A stretch of 64,000 nt of DNA from CAWCDJ01 sp963794265 (lineage in GTDB: Bacteria > Acidobacteriota > Terriglobia > Bryobacterales > Bryobacteraceae): positions 930,001-994,000 of the forward strand of contig CAWCDJ010000001.1 in the NCBI GenBank assembly GCA_963794265.1. The letters are read 5' to 3'. The notes under the pieces are model-generated. The model had not been told where the DNA came from. It did no database searches and saw only the letters and a program-made list of their open reading frames with translations. Below, piece after piece: positions 44,633-56,003 of the stretch; positions within the stretch are counted from its first letter, which is position 1, and every line of letters starts with the position of its first letter. A program made the position numbers and the translations under genes.

Positions 44633-45318
44633 TGTCCTTCTTCCGTCTGGCCCTGGTGGTTGCAGTCAAAGACCTGCGCGCCGAATTTCGAACCAAGGAA
44701 GCCATCAACGCCTCGCTGGCCTTCGCGCTGGTGATTCTGCTGATGTTCAGCTTCGCGTTCGACCCGGAGAGCGAAACCACGCGCGAAATATCCGGCGGCC
44801 TGCTGTGGATCGTGTTCGCTTTTGCGGGTACGCTGATTCTGAACCGCAGCTTCGCCCGGGAGATCCCCAACGACTGCCTGGACGCTTTGATCTCCGCCCC
44901 GGTGGCCGGCAGCGCGCTCTTCCTGGGGAAGGCGCTGGCGAACTATGTGCTGGTCTTCGCGGTGGAGTTGATCGCGCTTCCGGTGTTCGCGATCTTCAAC
45001 AACGTGACGTCGTCGATCACGGCGCATCTGGGACAACTGCTCCTCGTGATGGCGCTCGGCACCTGGGGAATGACGATCATCGGCACGATTTTCAGCGCCC
45101 TGACCGTCAATATCCGGCTGCGGGAAGTGATGCTGCCGATGCTGACGTATCCGATCCTGGTACCCGCGCTGATGAGCGCCATGCAGTTGACCGCCAGCCT
45201 GGTCATGGGCCATCCGATCGGCCCGGCCAACGACGCCTGGCTCAAAATGCTGATGGCTTTCGACCTGGTGTACACCGCGGCCTCGATCGCGCTGATCGAA
45301 ACAGTGTTAGTAGGGTAG
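44632..45318 (+). CDS. ccmB: Haem exporter membrane protein CcmB
   Basis: A 228-residue membrane protein with six helices, partner of CcmA. The N-terminal block LVVAVKDLRAEFRTKEAINA, the ISGGLLWIVFAFAGTLILNRSFARE region and LRDALI-like CLDALISAPVAGSALFLGKAL are typical of CcmB. The start ATG shares one base with the ccmA stop (TGATG). The last residues VLVG and the stop TAG come from the first bases of a REP element (GTAGGGTAG at 45310-45318), so the C-terminus has been set by that insertion; length is still normal. Confidence 0.93.
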   Translation: MSFFRLALVVAVKDLRAEFRTKEAINASLAFALVILLMFSFAFDPESETTREISGGLLWIVFAFAGTLILNRSFAREIPNDCLDALISAPVAGSALFLGKALANYVLVFAVELIALPVFAIFNNVTSSITAHLGQLLLVMALGTWGMTIIGTIFSALTVNIRLREVMLPMLTYPILVPALMSAMQLTASLVMGHPIGPANDAWLKMLMAFDLVYTAASIALIETVLVG

Positions 45319-45335
45319 GCCTCCTGGCCTGCCCA
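45310..45335 (+). repeat. REP element, left copy at the RAYT gene
   Basis: GTAG head followed by the near-perfect hairpin GGTAGGCC-TCCT-GGCCTGCC and CCA (26 bases). The same 26 bases occur, perfectly, on the other strand at 45895-45920, on the far side of the transposase core. The left copy encodes the last two residues (Val-Gly) and stop codon of ccmB. Confidence 0.85.
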
Positions 45336-45360
45336 AGTTGAGTGAAAAGAGAAAGCTGCG

Positions 45361-45936
45361 ATGACGTATTACGAACGCCACCTTCCGCACTGGCAACCCG
45401 AAGACGCAGCCGTGTTTCTCACCTGGCGGCTAACCGGGTCGCTGCCGCGAGAAAAGGCGTTCCTGATCGCAGAAGGCCAGACCGCCGGCAAAAGTTTCGC
45501 GGCTATAGACCAGGAACTGGCGAAGGCCGCTACAGGCCCGCGCTGGCTGGAAGATTCGAGTATCGCCCAGGCGGTTTACGAAGCCCTGCAATACGGAGAG
45601 CAGCAACTCAAGCTGTACTCACTGCGCGCCTGGGTGATCATGCCAAACCATGCGCATATTCTGATGTACCCGAAGGTCGAACTGTCGAGAGTCACCCATG
45701 CGGTGAAGGGATACTCCGCCCGCCGCGCGAATGAGCTGCTAAGGCGTACCGGCCAGCCCTTCTGGCAGAATGAATCGTACGATCATTGGGTTCGGGATCA
45801 AGAAGAGTTAGATAAGATCGTTCGCTATATTGAAGCCAATCCGGTGGCGGCGGGGTTTGCGGGAAAGGTTGAAGATTGGCGCTGGTCCAGCGGATGGGCA
45901 GGCCAGGAGGCCTACCCTACTGGGAGTCTGTTATGA
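45361..45936 (+). CDS. REP-associated tyrosine transposase (RAYT, Y1/HUH family)
   Basis: A 191-residue single-strand DNA transposase of the IS200/IS605-like Y1 family. The HUH metal motif is MPNHAHILM (His97, His99), the nucleophile is Tyr118 in VKGYSARRANELLRR, and QPFWQNESYDHWVRD plus RYIEANPVAAG are the later RAYT blocks. RAYTs are single-copy and cut or join REP hairpins with GTAG heads, which are found on both sides here. The last twelve residues (WAGQEAYPTGSL L) are read through the right REP, and its TGA overlaps the ccmC ATG (ATGA). It is co-directional and seems translationally joined to the operon. All catalytic residues are present, so it looks active. Confidence 0.93.
   Translation: MTYYERHLPHWQPEDAAVFLTWRLTGSLPREKAFLIAEGQTAGKSFAAIDQELAKAATGPRWLEDSSIAQAVYEALQYGEQQLKLYSLRAWVIMPNHAHILMYPKVELSRVTHAVKGYSARRANELLRRTGQPFWQNESYDHWVRDQEELDKIVRYIEANPVAAGFAGKVEDWRWSSGWAGQEAYPTGSLL
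45895..45920 (-). repeat. REP element, right copy (inverted)
   Basis: On the minus strand this is identical over 26 bases to the left copy at 45310-45335. It lies inside the 3' end of the transposase gene, 12 bases before the ccmC start codon, so any hairpin in the mRNA would form right at the ccmC ribosome site. Confidence 0.85.
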
Positions 45937-46628
45937 CGGAAACTAAGTCGAGCGTTACGGAAAAGATTCTTTACATTCTGGGTGCGGCGGTCATCCTGCT
46001 GCTCACCTGGGATATTTATGTGATCGCCCGCCTCCCGCCGGAGGCCAACCAGGGCGCCATCTTCAAAATCATTTTCTTCCACGTTCCCGTGGCCATGACT
46101 GCGATGATGTGCGCTTTCGTTTCCCTGGTCGGCAGCGTGATGTTTCTCATCACCCGGAATTTCAAATACGACGCCATCGCGGTGTCGGTCACCGAGGTCG
46201 GACTAGCGTTCCTGGCGGCGAATCTCGTAACCGGTTCCATCTGGGGCCGCATTATTTGGGGCATCTGGTGGACCTGGGACGCGCGCCTCACTTCGGCACT
46301 GGTCTGCTGGCTGCTCTATGCCGGCTACCTCATGCTGCGGCGCGCTATCGAGGAACCCACGCAGCGAGCCACTTTCGCCGCGGTCTTCTCGATCTTCGCG
46401 TTCATCGACGTGCCGATCGTGATCTTCTCGATCAAGTGGTGGCGCACGCAGCATCCGCAGCCGGTGTTCTGGGGCGGCGGCAGCTTTCCGCACGACTGGC
46501 TGGTGGTCTTTCTGAGGAACCTGCTCGCCATGGTCCTGCTGGGCATCGTGTTGACGGTGGTCCGCCTGCGGCAGGAGGAAGCCCAGCGCGAAATCGATTC
46601 CCTGCGCCGGACGGCGCATGCGTTCTGA
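45933..46628 (+). CDS. ccmC: Haem handling protein CcmC
   Basis: A 231-residue membrane protein with six helices that loads haem onto CcmE. The WWD motif is WGIWWTWDARLTSALVCWLL (about 108-127), and the conserved histidines are in FFHVPVAM and WWRTQHPQ. ATG at 45933 begins MTETKSSVTEKILYILGAAV; the frame reaches back into the transposase region but that part is not CcmC. It overlaps the transposase stop (ATGA), so its translation may depend on that of the transposase. The ccmD gene follows after 12 bases. Confidence 0.95.
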   Translation: MTETKSSVTEKILYILGAAVILLLTWDIYVIARLPPEANQGAIFKIIFFHVPVAMTAMMCAFVSLVGSVMFLITRNFKYDAIAVSVTEVGLAFLAANLVTGSIWGRIIWGIWWTWDARLTSALVCWLLYAGYLMLRRAIEEPTQRATFAAVFSIFAFIDVPIVIFSIKWWRTQHPQPVFWGGGSFPHDWLVVFLRNLLAMVLLGIVLTVVRLRQEEAQREIDSLRRTAHAF

Positions 46629-46640
46629 GGGAGATTTTTC

Positions 46641-46856
46641 ATGATTTACTTACTCGCCCAATTCACAGCCGACGACGTGGCGCGCGAAATGGCACGCCTG
46701 CAGAGGAACTACGAGTTCCTGAGCTACGGCTTGACCGCCGCCTGGATCATTCTGGTGGTTTACGTTCTGATGTTGCTTGCCCGCCAAAAGAGGCTAAGGC
46801 GCGAAATCGCCAGCCTCCGGGCCATGCTCGAAGAAAAGAAGCACACTACCATTTGA
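46641..46856 (+). CDS. ccmD: CcmD-family small membrane protein
   Basis: A 71-residue single-helix protein: helix about 26-46 (YGLTAAWIILVVYVLMLL), then a basic, coiled tail (RQKRLRREIASLRAMLEEKK). CcmD holds the CcmABC-CcmE complex together. GAGGGAG precedes the ATG. It is the last gene of the operon, and its end overlaps the convergent pyrD gene by 11 bases. Confidence 0.85.
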   Translation: MIYLLAQFTADDVAREMARLQRNYEFLSYGLTAAWIILVVYVLMLLARQKRLRREIASLRAMLEEKKHTTI

Positions 46857-47754
46857 GCGTGCCGGTCAATTCGGACACGCTCGCGATCCGTTCCCGCTTC
46901 AGAAACTCGGCCAGTTCTTCGGCGATGCGGAGCGGCGAGCGGGGATCCCAGAACGTGGCCGTCCCCACCTCGACGGCGGTCGCTCCGGCTACCAGAAACT
47001 CGGCGGCATCTTCGCCCGATGCGATCCCGCCCAATCCGATCACCGGAATGCTCACGGCCCGCGCCGCCTGGTAGACCAGCCGTAGGGCGATGGGCTTGAT
47101 CGCCGGCCCGGAGAGCCCGCCGAAGCCCGCTCCGATCCGCGGGCGGCGGGTGCGCGCATCGATGGCCAGCGCGATGAAGGTGTTGACCAGCGATAGAGCG
47201 TCGGCGCCCGCGTCCCCGGCGGCCCTGGCCACCGGTTCGATCTCGCTCACGTTCGGGGAGAGCTTGACGATGACCGGCCTGCTCGCCACCTTCCTGACGG
47301 CCGAAACTACTTCACCCAGCAGCGCCGGGTCGCTTGAAAAATAGATTCCGCCGTGGCGCGTATTGGGACACGAGACGTTCAACTCGTAGGCCGCCAGCCC
47401 GGCATGGTCCTCGAGCACCCGTACGACCTCCACGTAATCCTCGGTTTGGTAACCGAAAACGTTGGCGAACACCGCGGTCCGCAGCTTCGCCAGTTCCGGC
47501 AGTTTGTCGCGAACGAAGGCCCGCACTCCAATATTCTGCAGCCCTACCGAGTTCATCATTCCGGCGGCCGTCTCATAGAGGCGGGGCGCCGGGTTGCCCT
47601 CGATGGGTTCTCGGGAGAGGCCTTTGACGATGAAACCGCCGAGGCGATTCAGATCGACCTGGCGCGCAAACTCCAGTCCGTAGCCGAACGTGCCCGAGGC
47701 CGCCAGCACGGGGTTTCGCAGCGTGATGCCACACAGCAGCACTTCGAGGCTCAT
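46846..47754 (-). CDS. pyrD: Dihydroorotate dehydrogenase, class 1B catalytic subunit
   Basis: Fourth step of pyrimidine synthesis, dihydroorotate to orotate, with FMN. The 302-residue product has the class 1 core: PVLAASGTFGYGLEF, AGMMNSVGLQNIGV, the catalytic Cys129 in ELNVSCPNT, and phosphate-binding IPVIGLGGIASGEDAAEFLVAGA. Cys as catalytic base and the length fit class 1B. The usual electron-transfer partner PyrK is not in the window. ATG at 47754 overlaps the stop of the upstream gene (ATGA), so it is co-translated with the alkaline-phosphatase-fold protein. Confidence 0.94.
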   Translation of the reverse strand: MSLEVLLCGITLRNPVLAASGTFGYGLEFARQVDLNRLGGFIVKGLSREPIEGNPAPRLYETAAGMMNSVGLQNIGVRAFVRDKLPELAKLRTAVFANVFGYQTEDYVEVVRVLEDHAGLAAYELNVSCPNTRHGGIYFSSDPALLGEVVSAVRKVASRPVIVKLSPNVSEIEPVARAAGDAGADALSLVNTFIALAIDARTRRPRIGAGFGGLSGPAIKPIALRLVYQAARAVSIPVIGLGGIASGEDAAEFLVAGATAVEVGTATFWDPRSPLRIAEELAEFLKRERIASVSELTGTLKW

Positions 47755-49226
47755 TCGGCAAACGCCTCGGCGAGCGCCCGTCCGGTGCACGATGACGGGC
47801 AAGCCACCCCGATGGCCTGCGCCAGCGTGGGCGCGAGATCGATCGATCGCACCGGCTGGTGAAAAACGCCGGTCCGGAACTGCGGCCCGTAGAGAAGCAG
47901 CGGAACCTGCACGTCGTAGTTATACAACGACCCGTAGGAAATGCCCCGGTTCTGGCCGTATTCCTCGATCTGCTCGGGGCGGTAGGAAACCATGAAGTCG
48001 CCCGAGCGTTCCGGATGGAAGCTGTCGCGGAATCGCGCCACCCAGGCGTCGCGCACCGAAGCCTCGCCGCCCAGGGTGTAATAACCCGTTACGGAAGGGT
48101 GCTCCAGCGCGGCCCGGGCAGCCACCAGGCGGGCGCGGTCCGGGTCCGCGAGCTTGGTCGTGTCCAGGTAAAAGAACGGGTAGATGTACCGCTCCACGCG
48201 GCCGGCGCCCCGCGACAGAAGTACCGAGTCCACCGCCTGCGCCAGTTTTTCTCCGCTGACCGCCATCGATTCGCGCAGGTCCGGACCAGGATCTGGTGGA
48301 GCGCCGTGGCCGCCCACCACTACCAGGTTGAAGGCGTTTTCACCGAGGGTCTTCGAGAGTTGCGCAATCAGAAGTTCCAGGCGCCGGTCGATTTGGAGGA
48401 TCATCTGCTGCATCAGCGGATCGTCGGCTCCGGTCTCGTAACCCAGAAGTTCGGAAGATCCCACCAGCACGCACAGGAAATCGAGAGCGTTCCCCTGCCC
48501 CAGGCGCTCCCGGTCAATCAGTTCGTTGACAAAGTCGAACTGTGCGCTGAGCGCGAACGGCGAAGCACGGTAGAGCGTCATGAATTCCTGGGCACGGTCT
48601 TTGGAATACTCCAGGATGCGCAGCGCCGGCGCGTCGGGCTTGGCTCCGAGCGCCAGCCATTTGGCTCCATGGAAGCGCTCGACCAGGTTCTGGCTGTTGT
48701 ACCCGGCAAGCCAGCCCGGCACCTCTCCGCGGGTGGCCAACTGGCCTTCCCCGTCCATCCAATAGATCCGCGCATCGGGCGAACCGGCAAACAGGGCGGC
48801 ATGGTCTTCGTCCAGCGCCACCACGGTTGCGCTGGTACCCGGTTGGTTCAGGATTTGCGCAGCGAGGGTGGTCGCAAGCAGGTCTTCTTCCGTGCCGCGT
48901 ACCGGCTTGCGGAGCGCCCGGTCATACCAGTAGTCCGCGACGATGCCGTGCTGGGCCGGCCAGGCGCCGGTCGCCAGGGTGGCGATGCTGGTCGAGGGGA
49001 AGGTGCTGGCAAGATTCCGGCAATCGTTATAAACAACACCTTTTTCCAGGAAGAGGCGAAGGCCTCCGGGAGCGAGTTGGGAGCGGATTTGGTTGAGGTA
49101 GTCGGAACGAAATTGCTCCAGTACCACTAGAACCAATAGTTTAGGGCGCGCAACGGCTGCGGGGAGCAGCCTGGTGGCCAGCGCGCCCGCCAGGCAGGCA
49201 CCGAATTCCCGACGGCAGATGCCCAT
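47751..49226 (-). CDS. Alkaline-phosphatase-superfamily protein with altered metal ligands
   Basis: A 491-residue protein with a Tat-like or Sec leader (ICRREFGACLAGALATRL). It follows the plan of type I phosphodiesterase/PafA-like enzymes: VLVVLEQFRSDYL, the nucleophile region ASTFPSTSIATLATGAWPAQHGI, and SYGSLYNYDVQVPLLLYGP. Metal ligand motifs are changed: Asp to Glu37 in LEQFR; the D-x3-H motif is SELLGYETG (Glu259, Tyr263); the Asp-His-Gly box is GGHG (Gly306, His307); and the last His in YDxxVPL is Gln. It may be a non-catalytic relative that binds ligands. The pyrD start overlaps its stop (ATGA). Confidence 0.8.
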   Translation of the reverse strand: MGICRREFGACLAGALATRLLPAAVARPKLLVLVVLEQFRSDYLNQIRSQLAPGGLRLFLEKGVVYNDCRNLASTFPSTSIATLATGAWPAQHGIVADYWYDRALRKPVRGTEEDLLATTLAAQILNQPGTSATVVALDEDHAALFAGSPDARIYWMDGEGQLATRGEVPGWLAGYNSQNLVERFHGAKWLALGAKPDAPALRILEYSKDRAQEFMTLYRASPFALSAQFDFVNELIDRERLGQGNALDFLCVLVGSSELLGYETGADDPLMQQMILQIDRRLELLIAQLSKTLGENAFNLVVVGGHGAPPDPGPDLRESMAVSGEKLAQAVDSVLLSRGAGRVERYIYPFFYLDTTKLADPDRARLVAARAALEHPSVTGYYTLGGEASVRDAWVARFRDSFHPERSGDFMVSYRPEQIEEYGQNRGISYGSLYNYDVQVPLLLYGPQFRTGVFHQPVRSIDLAPTLAQAIGVACPSSCTGRALAEAFAE

Positions 49227-49332
49227 GAAAAAAGAGTCTAGCAGAGGAGTAAGTAATGTTATAGTGTGAAGTTGGATACCAATGCCGCGCCGGGCCTTTA
49301 GCCTCCGGGTCTGGGTGGAAGGCTATCTGTCG

Positions 49333-49650
49333 ATGCATGAGGAAAACAGCGTACTAGGTTTGGCCACGATTCGGCGTAATCGCGGCATTTCCCTCGAACA
49401 GATTGCTGAGTCTACAAAGATCAGCGTCCGTTCGTTACGAGCTATCGAACAGGGAGAATTCCGAAAGCTCCCAGGCGGTATCTACAACACCAGCTACATC
49501 CGGCAGTACGCCCGCGCCATCGATTATGATGAAGCGGCGATCCTCGCAGTCTACCACCACGAAATGAACGGCAAGGGCGCGGTAGCCGACACAAAGCCGA
49601 ACAGTAAAGACATCTTTCGCCCCTTCCGGCCAGCTTCCACTCCGGTCTAA
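49333..49650 (+). CDS. RodZ-like helix-turn-helix protein, short
   Basis: A 105-residue protein with the HTH_25 domain seen at the N-terminus of RodZ (LATIRRNRGISLEQIAESTK, VRSLRAIEQGEFRKLPGGIY, TSYIRQYARAIDYDEAAI). RodZ normally continues with a membrane helix and periplasmic domain; this protein stops after the HTH with a short polar tail, so it could be a soluble regulator or a truncated RodZ. The ATG at 49333 follows GGAAGG at about 49317; an earlier ATG at 49282 adds 17 residues. TATAGT at 49260-49265 may be the -10 box. Confidence 0.72.
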   Translation: MHEENSVLGLATIRRNRGISLEQIAESTKISVRSLRAIEQGEFRKLPGGIYNTSYIRQYARAIDYDEAAILAVYHHEMNGKGAVADTKPNSKDIFRPFRPASTPV

Positions 49651-49691
49651 GCAGGGCACAGCCCTCCTGGCGATCGCGGTCCCCCGGGGAC

Positions 49692-50081
49692 CTATGTCTT
49701 CTTTCCGGCAAGGCGCGACGCGAACTTCGCGATGTGGATCACCGTGCGCTCGTGCGTCCCTTCTCCGATTTTCTCCTGCTCATCAAAGGCTTCAACGCGG
49801 AACTGGATGCGGCGTCCGTCGACGCTCAGCACCTCGGCGGTGAACCGCACGGTCATGCCCAGAGGCGCCGCCGCCAGGTGCGCGACGTTGACATGCGTTC
49901 CCACCGTGTCGTAGCCCGCGTCGAGCAGAGGTAGCACGGTATCCCGGCAGGTGCGCTCCATGTAGCCGATCATGTGGGGAGTGGAGAGCACGCGAGCGCC
50001 CTCCATTCCCAGGAAATCGATGGCGTTCTCGCTGGTAACGAGAAGTGTCTTTTCCCCCTTGGTCCCAACCGGAATCGCCAT
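49692..50081 (-). CDS. Thioesterase of the FlK (fluoroacetyl-CoA thioesterase-like) family
   Basis: A 129-residue hotdog-fold protein. The catalytic triad of FlK seems conserved: Thr34 in VLSTPHMIGY, Glu42 in MERTC, and His68 in HVNVAHLAAAPLGM. Real substrate is likely a short acyl-CoA; fluoroacetate specificity needs extra residues that I cannot judge. It starts three bases after the stop of the sugar-isomerase gene, so both are on one message. Confidence 0.85.
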   Translation of the reverse strand: MAIPVGTKGEKTLLVTSENAIDFLGMEGARVLSTPHMIGYMERTCRDTVLPLLDAGYDTVGTHVNVAHLAAAPLGMTVRFTAEVLSVDGRRIQFRVEAFDEQEKIGEGTHERTVIHIAKFASRLAGKKT

Positions 50082-50084
50082 GAT

Positions 50085-50936
50085 CTAAGCCGAGGCCAGC
50101 CCGGCGAGCACGCCGCGCATGTAGCTGAACGAACGCTGCATGCCAGGCAGCGGATCGTTTCCGTTGATCTCGTATTCCAGGTTGACGCAGCCCTGGTAGT
50201 TCATTTTCTTTAGCTGCTTGAAGATCTCCGGGAACGGCATTTTGCCATCCCCCACGTCGCACTGGCTTTCCTTTACGGAGAGGTCGGCCAAGTCTTTTAC
50301 GTGCATGTCGAGCAGGCGGTCGCCGGATTCGGCGATGCTCTTCACCACGTCCGCGCCGGTGCGGGCGGTGTGGCCCACATCCATGCAAAGGCCGCAGCGC
50401 GCGTCGAGCGTGCGCACTACTTCCAGCACCGATTCGGGCGTGGGGAAATTCCTGTCCTCCGGTCCATGATTGTGAATCGCGATCTTGATGTTGTACTCCT
50501 TCACCAAAGACTCCACCATTTTGATGTTGTCGTGCGTGGGGGCGCAGACCATCATCGGCATTCCCGTGTACCTGGCGTATTCGAAATGATGGCGAAGTTG
50601 CTCGACCGTGGTGTCCCTGGTCATATCGACGTTTCCGCCGCTCATGATCTTCAACCCGGCGGCTTCAAATTCTTTGCGGCCCGCCTGCCACTCCCCGGGC
50701 GTGAGGTCCTGCTTGAGATGGACGTCTTTGATGCTGACCCAGGGTGTCTTGAGGCTCCGGATCATCGCAATCGTCCTGGCGCGATCGAAGTTGCGGAAGG
50801 AATACGTGGCGACGCCCAACTTGATTCCCCACGGGGCTGGCTCGATCACGGCGGAAGCGGGCCTGACTTCGAGCACGCCGAGACCGGCTATGCCGGCCGC
50901 GGCACCGAGGAAACTGCGGCGAGATGGATGCTTCAT
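50085..50936 (-). CDS. Tat-exported sugar phosphate isomerase/epimerase-like protein
   Basis: A 283-residue AP-endonuclease-2-type TIM barrel. ATG at 50936 starts a twin-arginine leader (MKHPSRRSFLGAAAGIAGLG) and follows GAGGGAGAA; a longer frame upstream is not credible. Metal-binding residues appear in AIHNHGPED, CGLCMDVGHTARTG, MHVKDLAD and the final Glu of VNLEYEING. The normal enzymes isomerise xylose-like or inosose sugars in the cytoplasm; the secreted form is a habit of this group. The thioesterase gene follows after three bases. Confidence 0.86.
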   Translation of the reverse strand: MKHPSRRSFLGAAAGIAGLGVLEVRPASAVIEPAPWGIKLGVATYSFRNFDRARTIAMIRSLKTPWVSIKDVHLKQDLTPGEWQAGRKEFEAAGLKIMSGGNVDMTRDTTVEQLRHHFEYARYTGMPMMVCAPTHDNIKMVESLVKEYNIKIAIHNHGPEDRNFPTPESVLEVVRTLDARCGLCMDVGHTARTGADVVKSIAESGDRLLDMHVKDLADLSVKESQCDVGDGKMPFPEIFKQLKKMNYQGCVNLEYEINGNDPLPGMQRSFSYMRGVLAGLASA

Positions 50937-51082
50937 AGATCGGATTCTCCCTCTTTGGCTTGAATCTCCAATCTTATCCTTTCGCCGTGGCCCAAGGAAG
51001 CCGTTCGGGCGGATATCGAGATGCAGATCATTCTCGTTCGAGGAGTGTAGAGATCGGCCGCGGCATCTCTGCCGCTGATCCA

Positions 51083-51319
51083 TCAGGCGGAAGCGACGTC
51101 GGCCCGCAGGCGAACGTTGCTCTCGTGAAGATCGATCTCCCTTCGCAATCTGGCACACTCGGTCGCCGCCCGAAAATAGGCGGGAGAGAGTTCCTCTATA
51201 GCCTTCTCGTCGCGGGACACCCTTGCCATTCGGAGCTTGCCCTCGACTTTCAGGTAGTGCCGGGTGGTAAGAGCGTACTCATTCCAAAGGCGTGTACATT
51301 CCTGACAGTTGTAATGCAT
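51083..51319 (-). CDS. Small hypothetical protein with N-terminal Cys pair
   Basis: A 78-residue product starting at ATG 51319 (a TTG at 51355 would add 12 residues). It opens with MHYNCQECTRLWNEYALTTR, a Cys-x2-Cys close to the start, followed by a long helical, charged stretch (KAIEELSPAYFRAATECARL). This looks like a small coiled-coil protein. GC content is lower than the neighbours. No family recognised with certainty. The promoter of the Tat isomerase gene may lie just downstream at 50937-51082. Confidence 0.5.
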   Translation of the reverse strand: MHYNCQECTRLWNEYALTTRHYLKVEGKLRMARVSRDEKAIEELSPAYFRAATECARLRREIDLHESNVRLRADVASA

Positions 51320-51497
51320 CAGACCTGCGTCCGAATTCGTGCCTAGAGAAGCCAATATATCACCGCCATATCTGATTTGTTCATCCCGGCAAACGAATTC
51401 TCGGTTAAATTTTTTAATATCTTGCTACGTGTCAAGCCTCACATTTAACGATATAAATGGGTGACATTCCCGGCTTGGCCCCAGTTCGCGCGGCGGT

Positions 51498-54995
<3,498 letters not shown>

Positions 54996-55046
54996 GTTGC
55001 TCTGGCTTCTTATCGGCGGAAATCAGAGCAGCGTTAGGTCCAGGCG

Positions 55047-56003
55047 TTACGAACTGCCGATGAGGATACCGGTGAGGAACACCAGCGCTCCGCCCACGCC
55101 CACCTGTACCGCGGCCGCCAGCGGCGGCGTTTCCATGTAGTGCTGGCGGATCCAGGTGATCGCTCCCAGTTCTATCAGCACCACGCCGACCGCGGCGTAC
55201 AGCGCCACGTGGAAATCCGAAATCAGGAACGGGAGGGTGTGTCCGATCCCGCCCAAGGTGGTCATCAGGCCGCAGATCACGCCGCGCACCCAGGGGTGGC
55301 CGCGGCCGGTCAGGGAACCGTCGTCGGAGAGCGCCTCGGCAAACCCCATGCTGATGCCCGCGCCCAGCGAAGCCGCCAGCCCCACCACGAACGCATCCCA
55401 ACTGCTGCGCGTGGCGAGCGCCGCGGCGAATACCGGAGCCAGCGTGGAGACGGAACCATCCATCAATCCGGCCAGTCCCGGCTGCACGATTTGCAGGACG
55501 AACAGCCGCCGGCGCGCGCGCTCCTCTTCTTCCTTGACGTGCGGCTGCAACATCTCGCGCTCCAGGCGCTCGGCCCGATACTCGTGCGAGCGCTCCTCGG
55601 CCGCCAGGTCGTCCAGCAACTGGCGGGTGCCCGCGTCTTGGGACCGCTGGGCCGCGCATTCGTAGAACCGCCGGCTCTCCATCTCCATCACGCCGGCCTG
55701 CTTCCGGACAGCGTCAATCCCCAGCGGGCGCGTCAACCACACCGGCCTGCGCTGCACGAAGCCCTTGACATCCTGGCGGCGGATCAGCGGGATATGTTCG
55801 CCGAACTGCTTGCGATAGAGCTCAATCAACCTACGCCGGTGGCCGGCCTCTTCGGCTTGCATGCCGATGAAGACCGCCGTCGAACCGGGAAAATTCTCGC
55901 GCAGGCCCTCGGCATAATCCGCGTACACCCGCTCGTCTTCCTCTTCGAGAGAGATTGCCAGCGCCAGGATTTCCCGTTCCGAGAGGCTGTCGAAGTTTCT
56001 CAT
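55047..56003 (-). CDS. mbfA: MbfA-type membrane ferritin/VIT1 iron exporter
   Basis: A 318-residue fusion of a ferritin-like domain (1-160) and a VIT1/CCC1 transporter domain (170-318, five helices). The four iron-ligand motifs of the ferritin part are visible: EEEDERVY, MQAEEAGHRRR, MEMESRRFYE and AAEERSHEYR. The transporter begins LAGLMDGSVSTLAPVFAAAL and has ISMGFAEALSDDG. MbfA exports iron and protects from iron and peroxide. Its start overlaps the stop of the macrodomain gene (ATGA), so both are co-translated; this pairing is unusual. Confidence 0.92.
   Translation of the reverse strand: MRNFDSLSEREILALAISLEEEDERVYADYAEGLRENFPGSTAVFIGMQAEEAGHRRRLIELYRKQFGEHIPLIRRQDVKGFVQRRPVWLTRPLGIDAVRKQAGVMEMESRRFYECAAQRSQDAGTRQLLDDLAAEERSHEYRAERLEREMLQPHVKEEEERARRRLFVLQIVQPGLAGLMDGSVSTLAPVFAAALATRSSWDAFVVGLAASLGAGISMGFAEALSDDGSLTGRGHPWVRGVICGLMTTLGGIGHTLPFLISDFHVALYAAVGVVLIELGAITWIRQHYMETPPLAAAVQVGVGGALVFLTGILIGSS

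Larger units (their letters stand above)
45310..45920 (+). mobile_element. RAYT transposase gene with flanking inverted REPs, inserted in the ccm operon
   Basis: A 611-base unit: left REP, Y1-type transposase gene, and inverted right REP. It lies exactly between ccmB and ccmC, same direction as the operon. The rest of the operon is intact and in frame, so the insertion has not broken it. The RAYT coding frame continues 16 bases past the right REP, to end at the ccmC start. Confidence 0.82.
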
